DNA of 34,703 nt from Thermoplasmatales archaeon UBA447 (GTDB lineage: Archaea > Thermoplasmatota > Thermoplasmata > Thermoplasmatales > Thermoplasmataceae). A model generated the notes under the pieces. That model saw only the letters and a program-made list of their open reading frames with translations. It searched no databases and was not told the DNA's origin. The DNA is taken from assembly GCA_002503205.1 (NCBI GenBank), contig DARE01000012.1:9199-43901 (forward strand), given 5' to 3'. Each line of letters starts with the position of its first letter. Position 1 is the first letter of the stretch. A program made the translations under genes and the position numbers. Below are positions 15,997-24,536 of the stretch, one piece after another.

Positions 15997-16873
15997 GTTT
16001 GTCTTTTATTTTTCCTATGACATCAAAAAGGTCTCCAACTATCCCGTAGTCCGCTTCTTCGAATATTGGTGCAGATTTGTCCTTGTTTACGGCAATCACA
16101 ACTTTTGAATTTCTCATTCCAGCTATATGCTGTATCTGTCCTGAGATTCCAAGGGCAATGTAGAGTTTGGGCTGCACCTTCTTTCCAGAAAGCCCTACCT
16201 GGCGGTCTTCGCTTAGCCAGCCATAATCCAGGCAAACCGGCCTGGAGCCAGCTATCTCACCATGGACTGCCTTAGCAAAGGGCTCAACTTTTTCAAGGTT
16301 TTCCTTTTTTCCCAGGCCTCTTCCAACTGAAACGATCACCTGTGCTTTTTCTATGTCAACTGAGCCGCCTTTCTTATCTGTTCTGGAAACGATCTTTACG
16401 GAAGAGGGTTCAAGCTGTAGCTCAGTAATGTCTGATTTTTTGGAGGATTCAGTTGCTTCAGCTAAACCCGGAGCAACAACTGCAATCTTTGCCACCGACT
16501 CCTCAGTGAGAAGGCTCTTTCCCCCATAGAAGAATCTTGATGTTGTCGCCTTTCCGCCATTGAAGCTTAAGGAGTTCACTTCAGACACAGCCTGGGTGGA
16601 AAGCATCGCAGAAAGCAGTCCTGCAACCTCCCTGCCTGTCACTGTGGACCCGATTGCAATTAGATCGTATCCCCCTGACTGATACATTTTTTCAATCGCT
16701 TTGGAAACAGGTCCGGAGAGAACGTCGCCCTTAAGTCCGAAGGTCTTAGAGGCCCCGTATTTTAAAATGAAATCCGGATCCGGTGTAATGGCGTGTACCT
16801 CTGCCTCATCACGGAATCTCGATATGATCTGAGATAGTATGGCTTTATTGTCTGAAAATGCAATAATCTTCAT
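15986..16873 (-). CDS. etfA: Electron transfer flavoprotein, alpha subunit
   Basis: The FAD-binding subunit of ETF, which accepts electrons from acyl-CoA dehydrogenases. It has 295 aa, near the usual 310-320. The N-terminal alpha/beta domain holds the IGSTVTGREVAGLLSAML block. The C-terminal FAD domain shows VGLSGKKVQPKLYIALG, ISGQIQHIAGM and IVAVNKDKSAPIF-like IAVNKDKSAPIF, then DYGIVGDLFDVI. The canonical SR before the FAD domain appears as SRPVCLDYGW. The ATG overlaps the etfB stop (ATGA) and is preceded by GGGAGG at seven bases. The transcript probably ends at the hairpin next to the stop codon. Confidence 0.95.
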   Translation of the reverse strand: MKIIAFSDNKAILSQIISRFRDEAEVHAITPDPDFILKYGASKTFGLKGDVLSGPVSKAIEKMYQSGGYDLIAIGSTVTGREVAGLLSAMLSTQAVSEVNSLSFNGGKATTSRFFYGGKSLLTEESVAKIAVVAPGLAEATESSKKSDITELQLEPSSVKIVSRTDKKGGSVDIEKAQVIVSVGRGLGKKENLEKVEPFAKAVHGEIAGSRPVCLDYGWLSEDRQVGLSGKKVQPKLYIALGISGQIQHIAGMRNSKVVIAVNKDKSAPIFEEADYGIVGDLFDVIGKIKDKLAQ

Positions 16874-17616
16874 CTTATCGCCTCCCTGATTACGTTTGAA
16901 ACCTCCTCTATACCTTTGGCGGGATCCTCGTAAACTATTCTCTTCCTGTCGCTCTTAGGTGCCCTGTTGGAAATAGTCTTTACTTCAGGCACCTGTAAAT
17001 TGGAGGCGGCAACCTGGTTTATTGGTTTCCTTCCAGCTGCCATGATCTGGAGAACTGGGGGAAGCCTTGGCTGGTTGATCTCCTGGGCAACTGAAACCAC
17101 TGCAGGCATTTCAGTGGCAATTTCCAGATTATTGTCCTCAAGTGCAGAAACAACCGATACCTGTTTTTCCTGAAGCTTAATATCAATGGCATTCCCCAGC
17201 AGAGGCTCACCCAGAATTGCGGAGAGGCTTCCAGGGAGAAGGCCGGTATAACTGTCGGCAGACTGGTTGCCCAGGATCACCAGATCATGTGGTATTTCTT
17301 TAATCTTTGAGGCAAGGGCATTTGCAGTGACTGATGGATAGTTTCCCGCATAGCCTGTGATAAGATATCCCTCGTCTGCACCCATAGCATAGGCCTCTTT
17401 CATGACTGAGGTCGATTTCTCAGTTCCAAAGCAGAGGACAGTGACCTTTCCACCGTTCTTCTCTTTAATTCTTACAGCTGCCTCCACTGCATTCTTGCTG
17501 AGGTTTTCCATTCTAAGCGGGACATTCTGAATCAAAGGCTCTCCTGTTCCCGGATTTGTCTTCATCTGGTCTATGTCCGGTATCTGTTTGATTAGCACAA
17601 TCACGTTGTAAGCCAT
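16870..17616 (-). CDS. etfB: Electron transfer flavoprotein, beta subunit
   Basis: The AMP-binding partner of etfA, 248 aa. Family blocks are VLIKQIPDIDQ at the N-terminus, ENLSKNAVEAAVRIKEKNGG, the VLCFGTE strand, MGADEGYLI, LVILGNQSADSYTGLLPGSL and a late LPPVLQIMAAGRKPI. I chose the ATG at 17616 because the homologous N-terminus starts here and GAGG lies nine bases upstream. An in-frame ATG at 17664 would add 16 non-homologous residues across an apparent TATA box (AAAAATATAAGG). It is co-transcribed with etfA and divergent from the thiolase / acyl-CoA dehydrogenase operon, so electron donor and acceptor genes share one intergenic control region (17617-17759). Confidence 0.94.
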   Translation of the reverse strand: MAYNVIVLIKQIPDIDQMKTNPGTGEPLIQNVPLRMENLSKNAVEAAVRIKEKNGGKVTVLCFGTEKSTSVMKEAYAMGADEGYLITGYAGNYPSVTANALASKIKEIPHDLVILGNQSADSYTGLLPGSLSAILGEPLLGNAIDIKLQEKQVSVVSALEDNNLEIATEMPAVVSVAQEINQPRLPPVLQIMAAGRKPINQVAASNLQVPEVKTISNRAPKSDRKRIVYEDPAKGIEEVSNVIREAIR

Positions 17617-17759
17617 AGTTATCCTCAAATTCTTTAGGGCAACCTCAGCCTTATATTTTTCCAAGTTTCATGTGCCAATTAAACACACGGTACGCAATGT
17701 CAATAGAGAGTTACCTGAAAGTGTTATCTATTGAGTATTGATCATTGTATGTTGATATT

Positions 17760-18953
17760 ATGTCGGAAGAAAACGAAGTTTATCTCGTAAAATTCAGGAG
17801 GAGCCCATTTTCTCGGTCGAGGCCAAATGACCCGGAGAAGGATGTTTTCAATTCAGTGAGAATGGATGAGGTCCTTGGTACACTCATTAAAAAAGGTGTC
17901 GAGGAAACAGGAATAAACCCGGGAGAAATAGATGATGTTATTGTAGGCTGTGCCCTTCAGACTGGAGAAAACTGGCTATATGGAGGCCGTCACCCGGTGT
18001 TCATGGCCGGGCTTCCTTTCAATGTGCCCTCAATGGCCATGGATCGGGCATGCTCCTCTTCACTTAATGCAATATCAATTGGAGCAATGGAAATAATGAC
18101 CGGGGCATCTGATATTGTAATTGCGGGAGGAATGGAGCACATGACACATGTGCCGCTTTCAAATAATGATGCTCTTAAGCCCAACCTGAAACTCCTTCTC
18201 AGGCCGGAGTACAGGAAGTATGATATGAACACCTCCTACAATATGGGCCTCACAGCGGAGAAGCTAGCTGCACTGAGAGGCATAACCAGAAGTGAAATGG
18301 ACAGTTACTCTGCAGAGAGTCACAGGCGCGCAGACAAGGCACAGAACGACGGGTATTTCAGAGATGAGATAGTTCCCATCGATGTGGAAAAGGATGGAGA
18401 CATGGTGACTGTTGACAGGGATCAGAGCATAAGGCCAGATACAACTGTTGATGGGCTGTCCAAACTTAAGCCTGCCTTCAAGAGTGACGGGGTCATAACA
18501 GCAGGGAATTCATCACCCCTTAATGCTGGGGCATCCATGGACATACTCATGTCCGGCAAAAAGGTAAAGGAATATGGCCTGAAACCGCTTGCAAAAGTTA
18601 CAGGATTTGCCTGGGCGGCAGTCGATCCCACAATCATGGGCGAAGGGCCTGTGCCCGCAACCAGAAAGCTGCTCAAAAGAAAGGGATTGAAGGCAGATGA
18701 TATCGATCTCTGGGAGATAAACGAGGCTTTTGCCGTTGTGGTATTGAATGCAATGAAGGAGCTGTCCCTTGACCATGGTAAAGTGAATATTCATGGTGGC
18801 GGAATATCAATAGGGCATCCCCTGGGAGCAACTGGGGCAAGGATTGCAGGGACACTTGCAAGGGAGCTTCATGAAAAGGGAAAGGAGAGGGGTGTGGCCA
18901 CCCTTTGTGTCGGCGGAGGCCAGGGGTATTCTGTCCTATTGGAGCGTGAGTAG
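17760..18953 (+). CDS. Thiolase (acetyl-CoA C-acyltransferase family)
   Basis: Condenses or cleaves 3-ketoacyl-CoA. In this setting it probably performs the last step of beta-oxidation. The protein has about 397 aa, the full thiolase length. It has the nucleophilic cysteine motif DRACSSSLNAI, the GGMEHMTHVP segment, the NEAF motif, the GHPLGATGAR histidine motif and the C-terminal CVGGGQG with the second catalytic cysteine. I use the ATG at 17760; an in-frame TTG at 17745 would add five residues. Neither has a Shine-Dalgarno, and the TATA region (GTTATCTATTG) is weak. The next gene begins on the base after the TAG stop. Biosynthetic and degradative thiolases cannot be separated by eye, but the neighbours favour degradation. 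Confidence 0.94.
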   Translation: MSEENEVYLVKFRRSPFSRSRPNDPEKDVFNSVRMDEVLGTLIKKGVEETGINPGEIDDVIVGCALQTGENWLYGGRHPVFMAGLPFNVPSMAMDRACSSSLNAISIGAMEIMTGASDIVIAGGMEHMTHVPLSNNDALKPNLKLLLRPEYRKYDMNTSYNMGLTAEKLAALRGITRSEMDSYSAESHRRADKAQNDGYFRDEIVPIDVEKDGDMVTVDRDQSIRPDTTVDGLSKLKPAFKSDGVITAGNSSPLNAGASMDILMSGKKVKEYGLKPLAKVTGFAWAAVDPTIMGEGPVPATRKLLKRKGLKADDIDLWEINEAFAVVVLNAMKELSLDHGKVNIHGGGISIGHPLGATGARIAGTLARELHEKGKERGVATLCVGGGQGYSVLLERE

Positions 18954-20075
18954 ATGGATTTTGAATTTTCAGAGGAGATAAACAGGGCAAGGGATAGAGC
19001 TAGAGAATTCGCACTCTCAGCTATAACTCCGGAAATTGCCAGAAAATATGATCTGGAAGAGAAATTTCCAGAGGAGGTCTGGAAGAAGGCTATGGCCTCA
19101 AAGATGGTAGACTTCTCAAATCCATGGTCAATGCTCGTCACCATAGAGGAATTGTGCAGAGCGGACCCAGGAATAGGCATTGCAGCCACAGTCAGCCTCT
19201 TTGGGTCCGAGGTGCTTATGCTCTTTGCATCCGATCAGCTGAAGGAAAAATATCTCAAACCTGTTCAGGAAGGCCGGGCAATTATGGGCCTTGCAGTTAC
19301 AGAACCCGGTGGAGGAAGTGATGTTGCAGGACTCAAGACAGAGGCAAAGCTAAAGGATGGAAAATATGTCATAAATGGCTCAAAGATGTTCATAACCAAC
19401 GGCCAGATAGCAGATTTCTTTGTTATGCTCCTACGAACATCGAGACCTGACAGCAAAAGGCATCATGGGCTTAGCGTTCTTGTTGTTGAGGGAAACCTTA
19501 AGGGATTCTCTCGGAACAAGCTCACTGGAAAGCTTGGCGTAAGGGCAACAAATACTGCAGAGCTAATTCTCAACAATGTAGAGGTCCCAGCATCAAATCT
19601 GGTCGGTGAGGAGGGCAAGGGTTTCTACTACATAATGACATTTTTCAACATTTCAAGGGCATACGTCGCGGCACAGTCAATAGGAATTGCCCAGGGTGCA
19701 CTTGATCATGTGCTCGGATACCTTAAAAATCTGAAGGAAAGCGGCAGAGAATCTGAAATTACAGAGGATATTCAGTTCACGCTTTCGGATATTGCAACCA
19801 GAATAGAGGCCTCCAGGCTGCTGACATACAAGGCTGCATCATATCTTTTCAATTTCCAGCCAAAGCAAGAGATAACAAGCATGGCAAAAGCCTATGCATC
19901 TGAAACTGCCGTATTTGCATGCGAGAAGGCAATGGAAATAACAGGGGATACAGGCCTTTATGGTGATCTTGAAAGATTCCTCAGGGATTCAAAAATAATG
20001 GAGATTTGGGAAGGAACCAGTGAGATCGAGAAACTGGTAATAGCCCGTACATTTCTGAAAGGAGGTCAGATGTAA
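18954..20075 (+). CDS. Acyl-CoA dehydrogenase
   Basis: A FAD enzyme that makes the trans-2-enoyl-CoA and reduces ETF. The 373-aa protein is complete. It has VTEPGGGSD and GSKMFITNG (FAD and substrate binding), GVRATNTAEL, the EEGKGFYYIMTFFNISR region, and the C-terminal RDSKIMEIWEGTSEIEKLV, in which Glu353 of WEGT is in the position of the catalytic base in short- and medium-chain enzymes. It starts directly after the thiolase stop. GGAGGTC near its own 3' end serves the next gene. Together with thiolase and the HAD/crotonase fusion it completes a beta-oxidation set. Chain-length or branched-chain preference is unknown. Confidence 0.95.
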   Translation: MDFEFSEEINRARDRAREFALSAITPEIARKYDLEEKFPEEVWKKAMASKMVDFSNPWSMLVTIEELCRADPGIGIAATVSLFGSEVLMLFASDQLKEKYLKPVQEGRAIMGLAVTEPGGGSDVAGLKTEAKLKDGKYVINGSKMFITNGQIADFFVMLLRTSRPDSKRHHGLSVLVVEGNLKGFSRNKLTGKLGVRATNTAELILNNVEVPASNLVGEEGKGFYYIMTFFNISRAYVAAQSIGIAQGALDHVLGYLKNLKESGRESEITEDIQFTLSDIATRIEASRLLTYKAASYLFNFQPKQEITSMAKAYASETAVFACEKAMEITGDTGLYGDLERFLRDSKIMEIWEGTSEIEKLVIARTFLKGGQM

Positions 20076-20076
20076 G

Positions 20077-21120
20077 ATGTCCGAAAGTTCAGACCTTATC
20101 AGAGGGGCAGTGGAGGAGTTTTGCCAGAAGAATATCAGCAACAGGGCATTGGAAATTGAACGTAATGGAATAGATGATGGCATTCTCCAGGCATTGGGAA
20201 CCCAGGGTTTCCTTGGTGCCCTCTTCGATCCACAGGACGGCGGTTCGGGAATAGACAGGTCATCATTTTTCGCAATGCTTGAGGTTTTTGCCTCATACAG
20301 CCCATCCGTTGCTGCAAAACTACTGATCACAAACTCCATTGCAGGCCAGTTCCTTCTAAGTGCTTCCAGAGAGAAGATTCAGGATGTAGCACAGGGTAAC
20401 CTCAAAGTTACATGCCTGACTGGTTCCTTTGCATCTGCAAGGCCACCTGCACAGAGACTGAGTGAGTCCAGCGGCAGAATAAAGGGGGTACTCAAAAATG
20501 TCCCATCACCCGGATCGGATATACTGATCGCTCCAGTATCAGAGGAATCAGCAGCCGTAATATTCTCTGGCTTAAGGATGGTGGAGGAGAGAAAACCATT
20601 ATCATTCAGGGGCCTGAGGAATGGGGATGTAAGCGTGGACTCTGATGATTTCCACATCATAGAAGGGTGGAAGAAAAAAACCCTGGATAAAATTCTCTCA
20701 ACCATGGATCCAGGTGTCTCTGCCATCGCTCTTGGAATTTCAAGAGGTGCACTAAGGAAAGTTTCTGAATACGTAACAGTTAGGAAGACATTTGACCACA
20801 GCCTGAAAGATTACAGCCCTGTTTCCAGGAAGATATCTGAACTCTTGGCTGATATGGATATAATGGAATTCTATCTCGATAACATGGAATCCATGGATGA
20901 CGAAAAAGCCCTGAAACTGAAGCTTAGAAGCACAGAATTCGCACGAACATCAACAAAAGCAGCAATCCAGTATCACGGTGGCTACGGCTACTTTGAGGAT
21001 TTCGGTGTGGAGAAATTCTACAGGGATTCTTATGGTCTTTCAATAATGATGATGGACAGGGAGTATGACAACCTAAGGTTATCGGAAAAAATATTCGGGA
21101 GCAGGTCAGGATTTCTTTAA
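20077..21120 (+). CDS. Acyl-CoA dehydrogenase-like protein lacking the usual catalytic Glu
   Basis: A second, shorter (347 aa) and divergent acyl-CoA dehydrogenase fold. The N-terminal helical domain, a reduced beta domain and the C-terminal AIQYHGGYGYFEDFGVEKFYRDS segment (the FAD/dimer contact motif) are recognisable. Anchoring on the shared RDS, the WEGTSE of the upstream enzyme aligns with MMMDRE here, so Met325 stands where Glu353 does. The middle beta domain has also lost the TEPGGGSD-like motif, which reads TGSFASARPP. The gene follows after one base, with GGAGGTC ten bases before its ATG. A non-catalytic partner in a heteromeric enzyme, or an enzyme using another base, are both possible. 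Confidence 0.85.
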   Translation: MSESSDLIRGAVEEFCQKNISNRALEIERNGIDDGILQALGTQGFLGALFDPQDGGSGIDRSSFFAMLEVFASYSPSVAAKLLITNSIAGQFLLSASREKIQDVAQGNLKVTCLTGSFASARPPAQRLSESSGRIKGVLKNVPSPGSDILIAPVSEESAAVIFSGLRMVEERKPLSFRGLRNGDVSVDSDDFHIIEGWKKKTLDKILSTMDPGVSAIALGISRGALRKVSEYVTVRKTFDHSLKDYSPVSRKISELLADMDIMEFYLDNMESMDDEKALKLKLRSTEFARTSTKAAIQYHGGYGYFEDFGVEKFYRDSYGLSIMMMDREYDNLRLSEKIFGSRSGFL

Positions 21121-21122
21121 TA

Positions 21123-21608
21123 TTACTCCTTTCCCGCTGGTTCTGCTGCGACCTGGGCATGCGCTGGTGCAGGCTGCTCCTGCTCTTCCTGCTCCACAAC
21201 CATGTATCCCCTTGAAAGTATGCTTCCTCCAACAAGCCCGCCAATTGCAGGTATGGCGATGCCATTGATTACTATGGCCTTGATGAGTGCAAGTGATCCG
21301 TAGTTCTCAAGATGCATCACAATTGTGTAGATTGAAACTACTATGGAACTGGTGCCGAAATAGCTGAATATTGTGTTTATGTCTCCAACATTTATGAATA
21401 GAATTACGGAAATAAGAACAGCCGATACTATTACCCCAGCTATGAGCCCTGAGAAAAGTCCCCTGATTGAGCCTCTTGCAGCCAATCCCGCTGCAAAACC
21501 GGCAATAATCCAGCCTGTGAACGGAATCCAACCAAGGAGGACCAGCAGCAATATGCCAACTATTAGTCCAGCACCCATGCTTCCGTATTCAAGTCTTTCT
21601 GTATTCAT
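21123..21608 (-). CDS. Small integral membrane protein, DUF5518-like
   Basis: A 161-aa protein with four to five hydrophobic segments (about residues 12-33, 35-50, 52-75, 80-105 and 110-135). It contains repeated small-residue motifs such as GFAAGLAARGSIRGLFSGLIAG and GGLVGGSIL, and ends in a Glu/Gln/Pro/Ala tail. The glycine-rich GxxAG pattern resembles DUF5518, a family of unknown function common in archaea. The assignment is by eye. A TATATA box about 24-32 nt upstream of the ATG suggests a leaderless single gene. Its stop is two bases from that of the convergent dehydrogenase-like gene. Confidence 0.72.
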   Translation of the reverse strand: MNTERLEYGSMGAGLIVGILLLVLLGWIPFTGWIIAGFAAGLAARGSIRGLFSGLIAGVIVSAVLISVILFINVGDINTIFSYFGTSSIVVSIYTIVMHLENYGSLALIKAIVINGIAIPAIGGLVGGSILSRGYMVVEQEEQEQPAPAHAQVAAEPAGKE

Positions 21609-21804
21609 GATTCAGATGTCTAATCCATAGAATATATAAAAATTATGGTAGTATGTGCATGGAACGAAAATAATAAAAATTTAATGCTTAGGTTCTCTGA
21701 AATTTTTGGTCTTTTCAGTTATTTTCCCCCGGTCTCTGAAATGATCCGTAACCTGTACCCAGGTAAGAAAGCAACCGTCAACAATACCCTCATCTTCTGG
21801 CATA

Positions 21805-22617
21805 TTACTCACCAAGTTTCTTTTTGTAAAATATAAGCAGCCTGTCCCAGGCATCCTCAGCTGCCTCTTTGTGGTAACTCATCCCTGTGTCATTGAAGAA
21901 AGCATGATATGTGCCTGGATAGATTTTCATCTCGAAATCATTCTTGTGCTTCACGACATTTTCAATAAGTACTGGCAGACCAGAATTTATTGATCCATCC
22001 TCGCCCGCATATATACCAAGTACAGAACCCTTAATCTTTGCCAGATCATCTATATTATGTGGGTTTGCACCATAAAATATCGCAGAGGCATCAAAGTGCT
22101 TCTGTGTTGACACCTGGAAGGCAAGTCCTCCTCCAAGGCAGAAACCAACAATCCCCCTCTTTGTCTTGTTCTGGTCAAAGAAGTGTCTGTATGAAGCCTC
22201 AAGATCCTTGATCATATCCTTTTCTGTTTCCTTCCTGTTGAACATTACCTTCTGAATTATCTTCTTTGAAGTGCCAGAGGATTTTGAAAGCAGTTCATTT
22301 ACAGCATTCTGGTCTCCCCTTTTCTCAGGTGGAAGGGACCAGAAAGGCCTCATTGCATCCATTATATTCTCTTCTGTGAACAGATCAATCTGATCGGGTC
22401 TTGAATAGAGATGTGGTGCGAATGTTGCATAACCCTTTCTTGCAAGCCTTCTTGAAAAATTTCTGATGAAATCAGTCAGTCCCCAGATCTCCATTACAAC
22501 CATAACTCCAGGGTGCTTCTTTCCATCATCAGGCCATGCAGAGAAATACCTCAGGTCAGACCCATCATGTGTCTTGATGGTGGATTCTTCTTCCTTTATT
22601 TTGAACTCTTCTGCCAT
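21805..22617 (-). CDS. Dienelactone hydrolase family protein
   Basis: An alpha/beta hydrolase of the dienelactone hydrolase (carboxymethylenebutenolidase) family, about 270 aa. It has VMVVMEIWGL (oxyanion/early Glu region), the nucleophile elbow GFCLGGG with Cys, GIYAGEDGSI with the Asp, and YPGTYHAFFND with the His. The Cys-Asp-His triad is therefore complete. Members open lactone rings, but many archaeal copies act on unknown esters. I list the ATG at 22617. The in-frame GTG at 22638 is a real alternative, because a TTTATTTA box is centred about 23 nt before it and neither start has a Shine-Dalgarno. It is monocistronic, with 196 bp of AT-rich sequence after it that contains no gene I can support. 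Confidence 0.88.
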   Translation of the reverse strand: MAEEFKIKEEESTIKTHDGSDLRYFSAWPDDGKKHPGVMVVMEIWGLTDFIRNFSRRLARKGYATFAPHLYSRPDQIDLFTEENIMDAMRPFWSLPPEKRGDQNAVNELLSKSSGTSKKIIQKVMFNRKETEKDMIKDLEASYRHFFDQNKTKRGIVGFCLGGGLAFQVSTQKHFDASAIFYGANPHNIDDLAKIKGSVLGIYAGEDGSINSGLPVLIENVVKHKNDFEMKIYPGTYHAFFNDTGMSYHKEAAEDAWDRLLIFYKKKLGE

Positions 22618-22799
22618 GAGTGTGAAGCCGATTATCACTAAAATCCTTTTTGAAACTTAAATAAAGAAAATTATTTCCATTGAAAAGGATTTATCGTTAT
22701 CACATTGCGGAACGGTTTATGCTCTGCCCTCTTTATACAGTTTTATTTTCCACATTTTCAATTGAAGGCTTTATCCACCAATTCAATCATATGTAGTGT

Positions 22800-24044
22800 T
22801 CAGTGGATATCTCGGGCAGGTTTTCCACGTATGCTCTTTCCGGGCCAAAGCCTTTCCTCCACAACAAAGGCAGCGGCCACAGAGAAAGCCAGTGGAACAA
22901 GTGCAAATGCAAATAGAGTCCTCGGGGAGATGTACCACAGGAGAGAACCAATAAGCGGGGCTAAAAAGCTTATTGGAACCAGAAAAGTAGTCTCCATTCT
23001 AGGTATTTTGCTGGCGTCAGATGGGTCAACATGATTTGGCAATGAACCAGAAGAAAGCCTGTCACTTGAAAGCCATAAGAAAATGAATATAAGGCCAGAG
23101 ACGAAAAGGGAAGGTATGCCAGCAAGGGAGAGAAGCAGGAATGAAATCAGGACAATCATTGGCCTGGAAAAATAGAGAACGTTGGTTATTCCTTTCAGCA
23201 GTAGTATCCTGCCGTAAGTCTCAATGAAAAATGCACCAACTGCAAAGAGGGCAAAAACTATGAAAATGTAGGATCTCGGGAGGCTATCAATTGAGCCAAG
23301 GGATGAAATGAATGGGAAGGACATTGCAATTGACATAAAAATTCCAATGTCTGTTATTAGAATCAGGTATGTTAGCCTTCTATTCTTCAGGTCATCAAAG
23401 GATTTCAGGTATGTTCCACCTCTGGTGAAGAACTTTCTCATTGGTGTAGGTGATACTGATTTCGAAAGTTTTTCAATCTTATTTCCTTTCATTATAAGTC
23501 CAAACAGTCCTACAATGAGCCCAAACAGTGAAAGTATTGCATAGAGGCCGTCAATAGATCCACTATATACAGCAGAAAGGCCGAGTAAAATGAATATTCC
23601 CAGTGTTGAAAAAACCCTTATGCTGTAAATATCATTAAGAGGTTTGTATATTGTAATGCCACTATCCTTCATCCCTGTCATCGGAGTTGATATTGCTGAT
23701 GAAAAGCCAAAAATTGCAAATCCAACTGCATATGTGGCAAAACTCTGGGATAGTGTAAGTATAATAAGTGAAAGCCCTGCAATGATAAGTGAAACACTTG
23801 GGAGTGTACCTTTCCCGGCTCTTTCAATGTAGAAGAACAATGGTATTCTGAAAAGTGTTTGTGAGAAAATGCCAATGGATGCTGCAATTCCAATAAGAAA
23901 TAGCCCTCCTCTGAGTGATTCTATCGCAAACGGCATGGAAACCCATACTACAGACATGATTCCAGCCTGAAAGAACAGTGTTGCTGCCTTGACTACATTT
24001 TCAGCACCTGAATCCTTAAGGTTCTTGATACTCAGAGACACCAT
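22800..24044 (-). CDS. Major facilitator superfamily transporter
   Basis: A 414-aa polytopic membrane protein whose hydrophobic profile gives about 12 membrane segments in two halves. They are separated by a basic central loop (KGNKIEKLSKSVSPTPMRKFF, about residues 187-207). The N-half has RIPLFFYIERAGKG after TM2, the position of the MFS loop 2-3 motif. The substrate is not evident. Similar proteins in archaea are annotated as drug or metabolite exporters. The start at 24044 is an ATG, about 38 nt after a TTATTTATA box. It lies between the hydrolase gene and tRNA-Phe and appears to be a chromosomal gene outside the island. Confidence 0.85.
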   Translation of the reverse strand: MVSLSIKNLKDSGAENVVKAATLFFQAGIMSVVWVSMPFAIESLRGGLFLIGIAASIGIFSQTLFRIPLFFYIERAGKGTLPSVSLIIAGLSLIILTLSQSFATYAVGFAIFGFSSAISTPMTGMKDSGITIYKPLNDIYSIRVFSTLGIFILLGLSAVYSGSIDGLYAILSLFGLIVGLFGLIMKGNKIEKLSKSVSPTPMRKFFTRGGTYLKSFDDLKNRRLTYLILITDIGIFMSIAMSFPFISSLGSIDSLPRSYIFIVFALFAVGAFFIETYGRILLLKGITNVLYFSRPMIVLISFLLLSLAGIPSLFVSGLIFIFLWLSSDRLSSGSLPNHVDPSDASKIPRMETTFLVPISFLAPLIGSLLWYISPRTLFAFALVPLAFSVAAAFVVEERLWPGKSIRGKPARDIH

Positions 24045-24173
24045 TTGAAATTGCTGAGTGAGATTTGATAAAACAGTATAAATAATTCCCCTTTGTGGTT
24101 TTGCATTTCACACTCATCTCAAGGTTTTCATAGAGACCAATAATTAAATAAGGTAAAACAATCCCTAATTTAC

Positions 24174-24246
24174 GCCGTGATAGCTCAGTTGGGAGAGCGC
24201 CAGACTGAAGATCTGGAGGTCGCTGGTTCAATCCCGGCTCACGGCA
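24174..24246 (+). tRNA. tRNA-Phe (GAA anticodon)
   Basis: A complete 73-nt cloverleaf. The acceptor stem GCCGTGA pairs with TCACGGC (24239-24245) and the discriminator is A at 24246. The D arm contains AGCTCAGTTGGGAGAGC. The anticodon stem CCAGA/TCTGG encloses the loop CTGAAGA with GAA at 24207-24209. The T arm contains GGTTCAATC. CCA is not encoded, there is no intron, and a TAATTAAATA box lies about 24-33 nt upstream. Its 3' end is the left border of the AT-rich island. Confidence 0.97.
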
Positions 24247-24247
24247 T
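24230..24247 (+). repeat. Candidate attL, 3' end of tRNA-Phe
   Basis: AATCCCGGCTCACGGCAT covers the T-arm end, acceptor strand and discriminator of the tRNA gene plus one base. It matches 30340-30357 at 16 of 18 positions in the same orientation. Confidence 0.55.
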
Positions 24248-24483
24248 ACCCTCAAAAGTTCAGTGCTTTACCAGCTGTTCTTGTAACAATGTTTCTATGT
24301 ATAGTTATAAATTTGCTTTGAATACACAAAGAAGGTTTATGTATTATAAAAACATGTACAAATTCAAAATCAGTGGGGGATAGTAAATGCTATATCCTTT
24401 GAATAGGTGATTAATCATAAGATTTCGTGTGTGTTTCAGTTAACACATAAGAAACTTTAATGGTAAAGTATGTATCTTCACAG

Positions 24484-24529
24484 TATATATACAATCATAT
24501 AGTGGGCTGGTAGAAGAAAACGAAGGAGG
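24484..24529 (+). promoter_or_regulatory. Promoter and ribosome site of the unknown two-gene cassette
   Basis: TATATATA at about 24484-24491 would place a transcript start near 24512-24518. GGAGG at 24525-24529 then sits seven bases before the ATG at 24537. The rest of 24247-24483 shows no convincing reading frame. Confidence 0.5.
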
Positions 24530-24536
24530 AATATAT

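Noticed and set aside
17617..17664. Longer EtfB start at 17664
   Set aside because: The 16 added residues are non-homologous and run across the likely TATA box. The ATG at 17616 has GAGG upstream.
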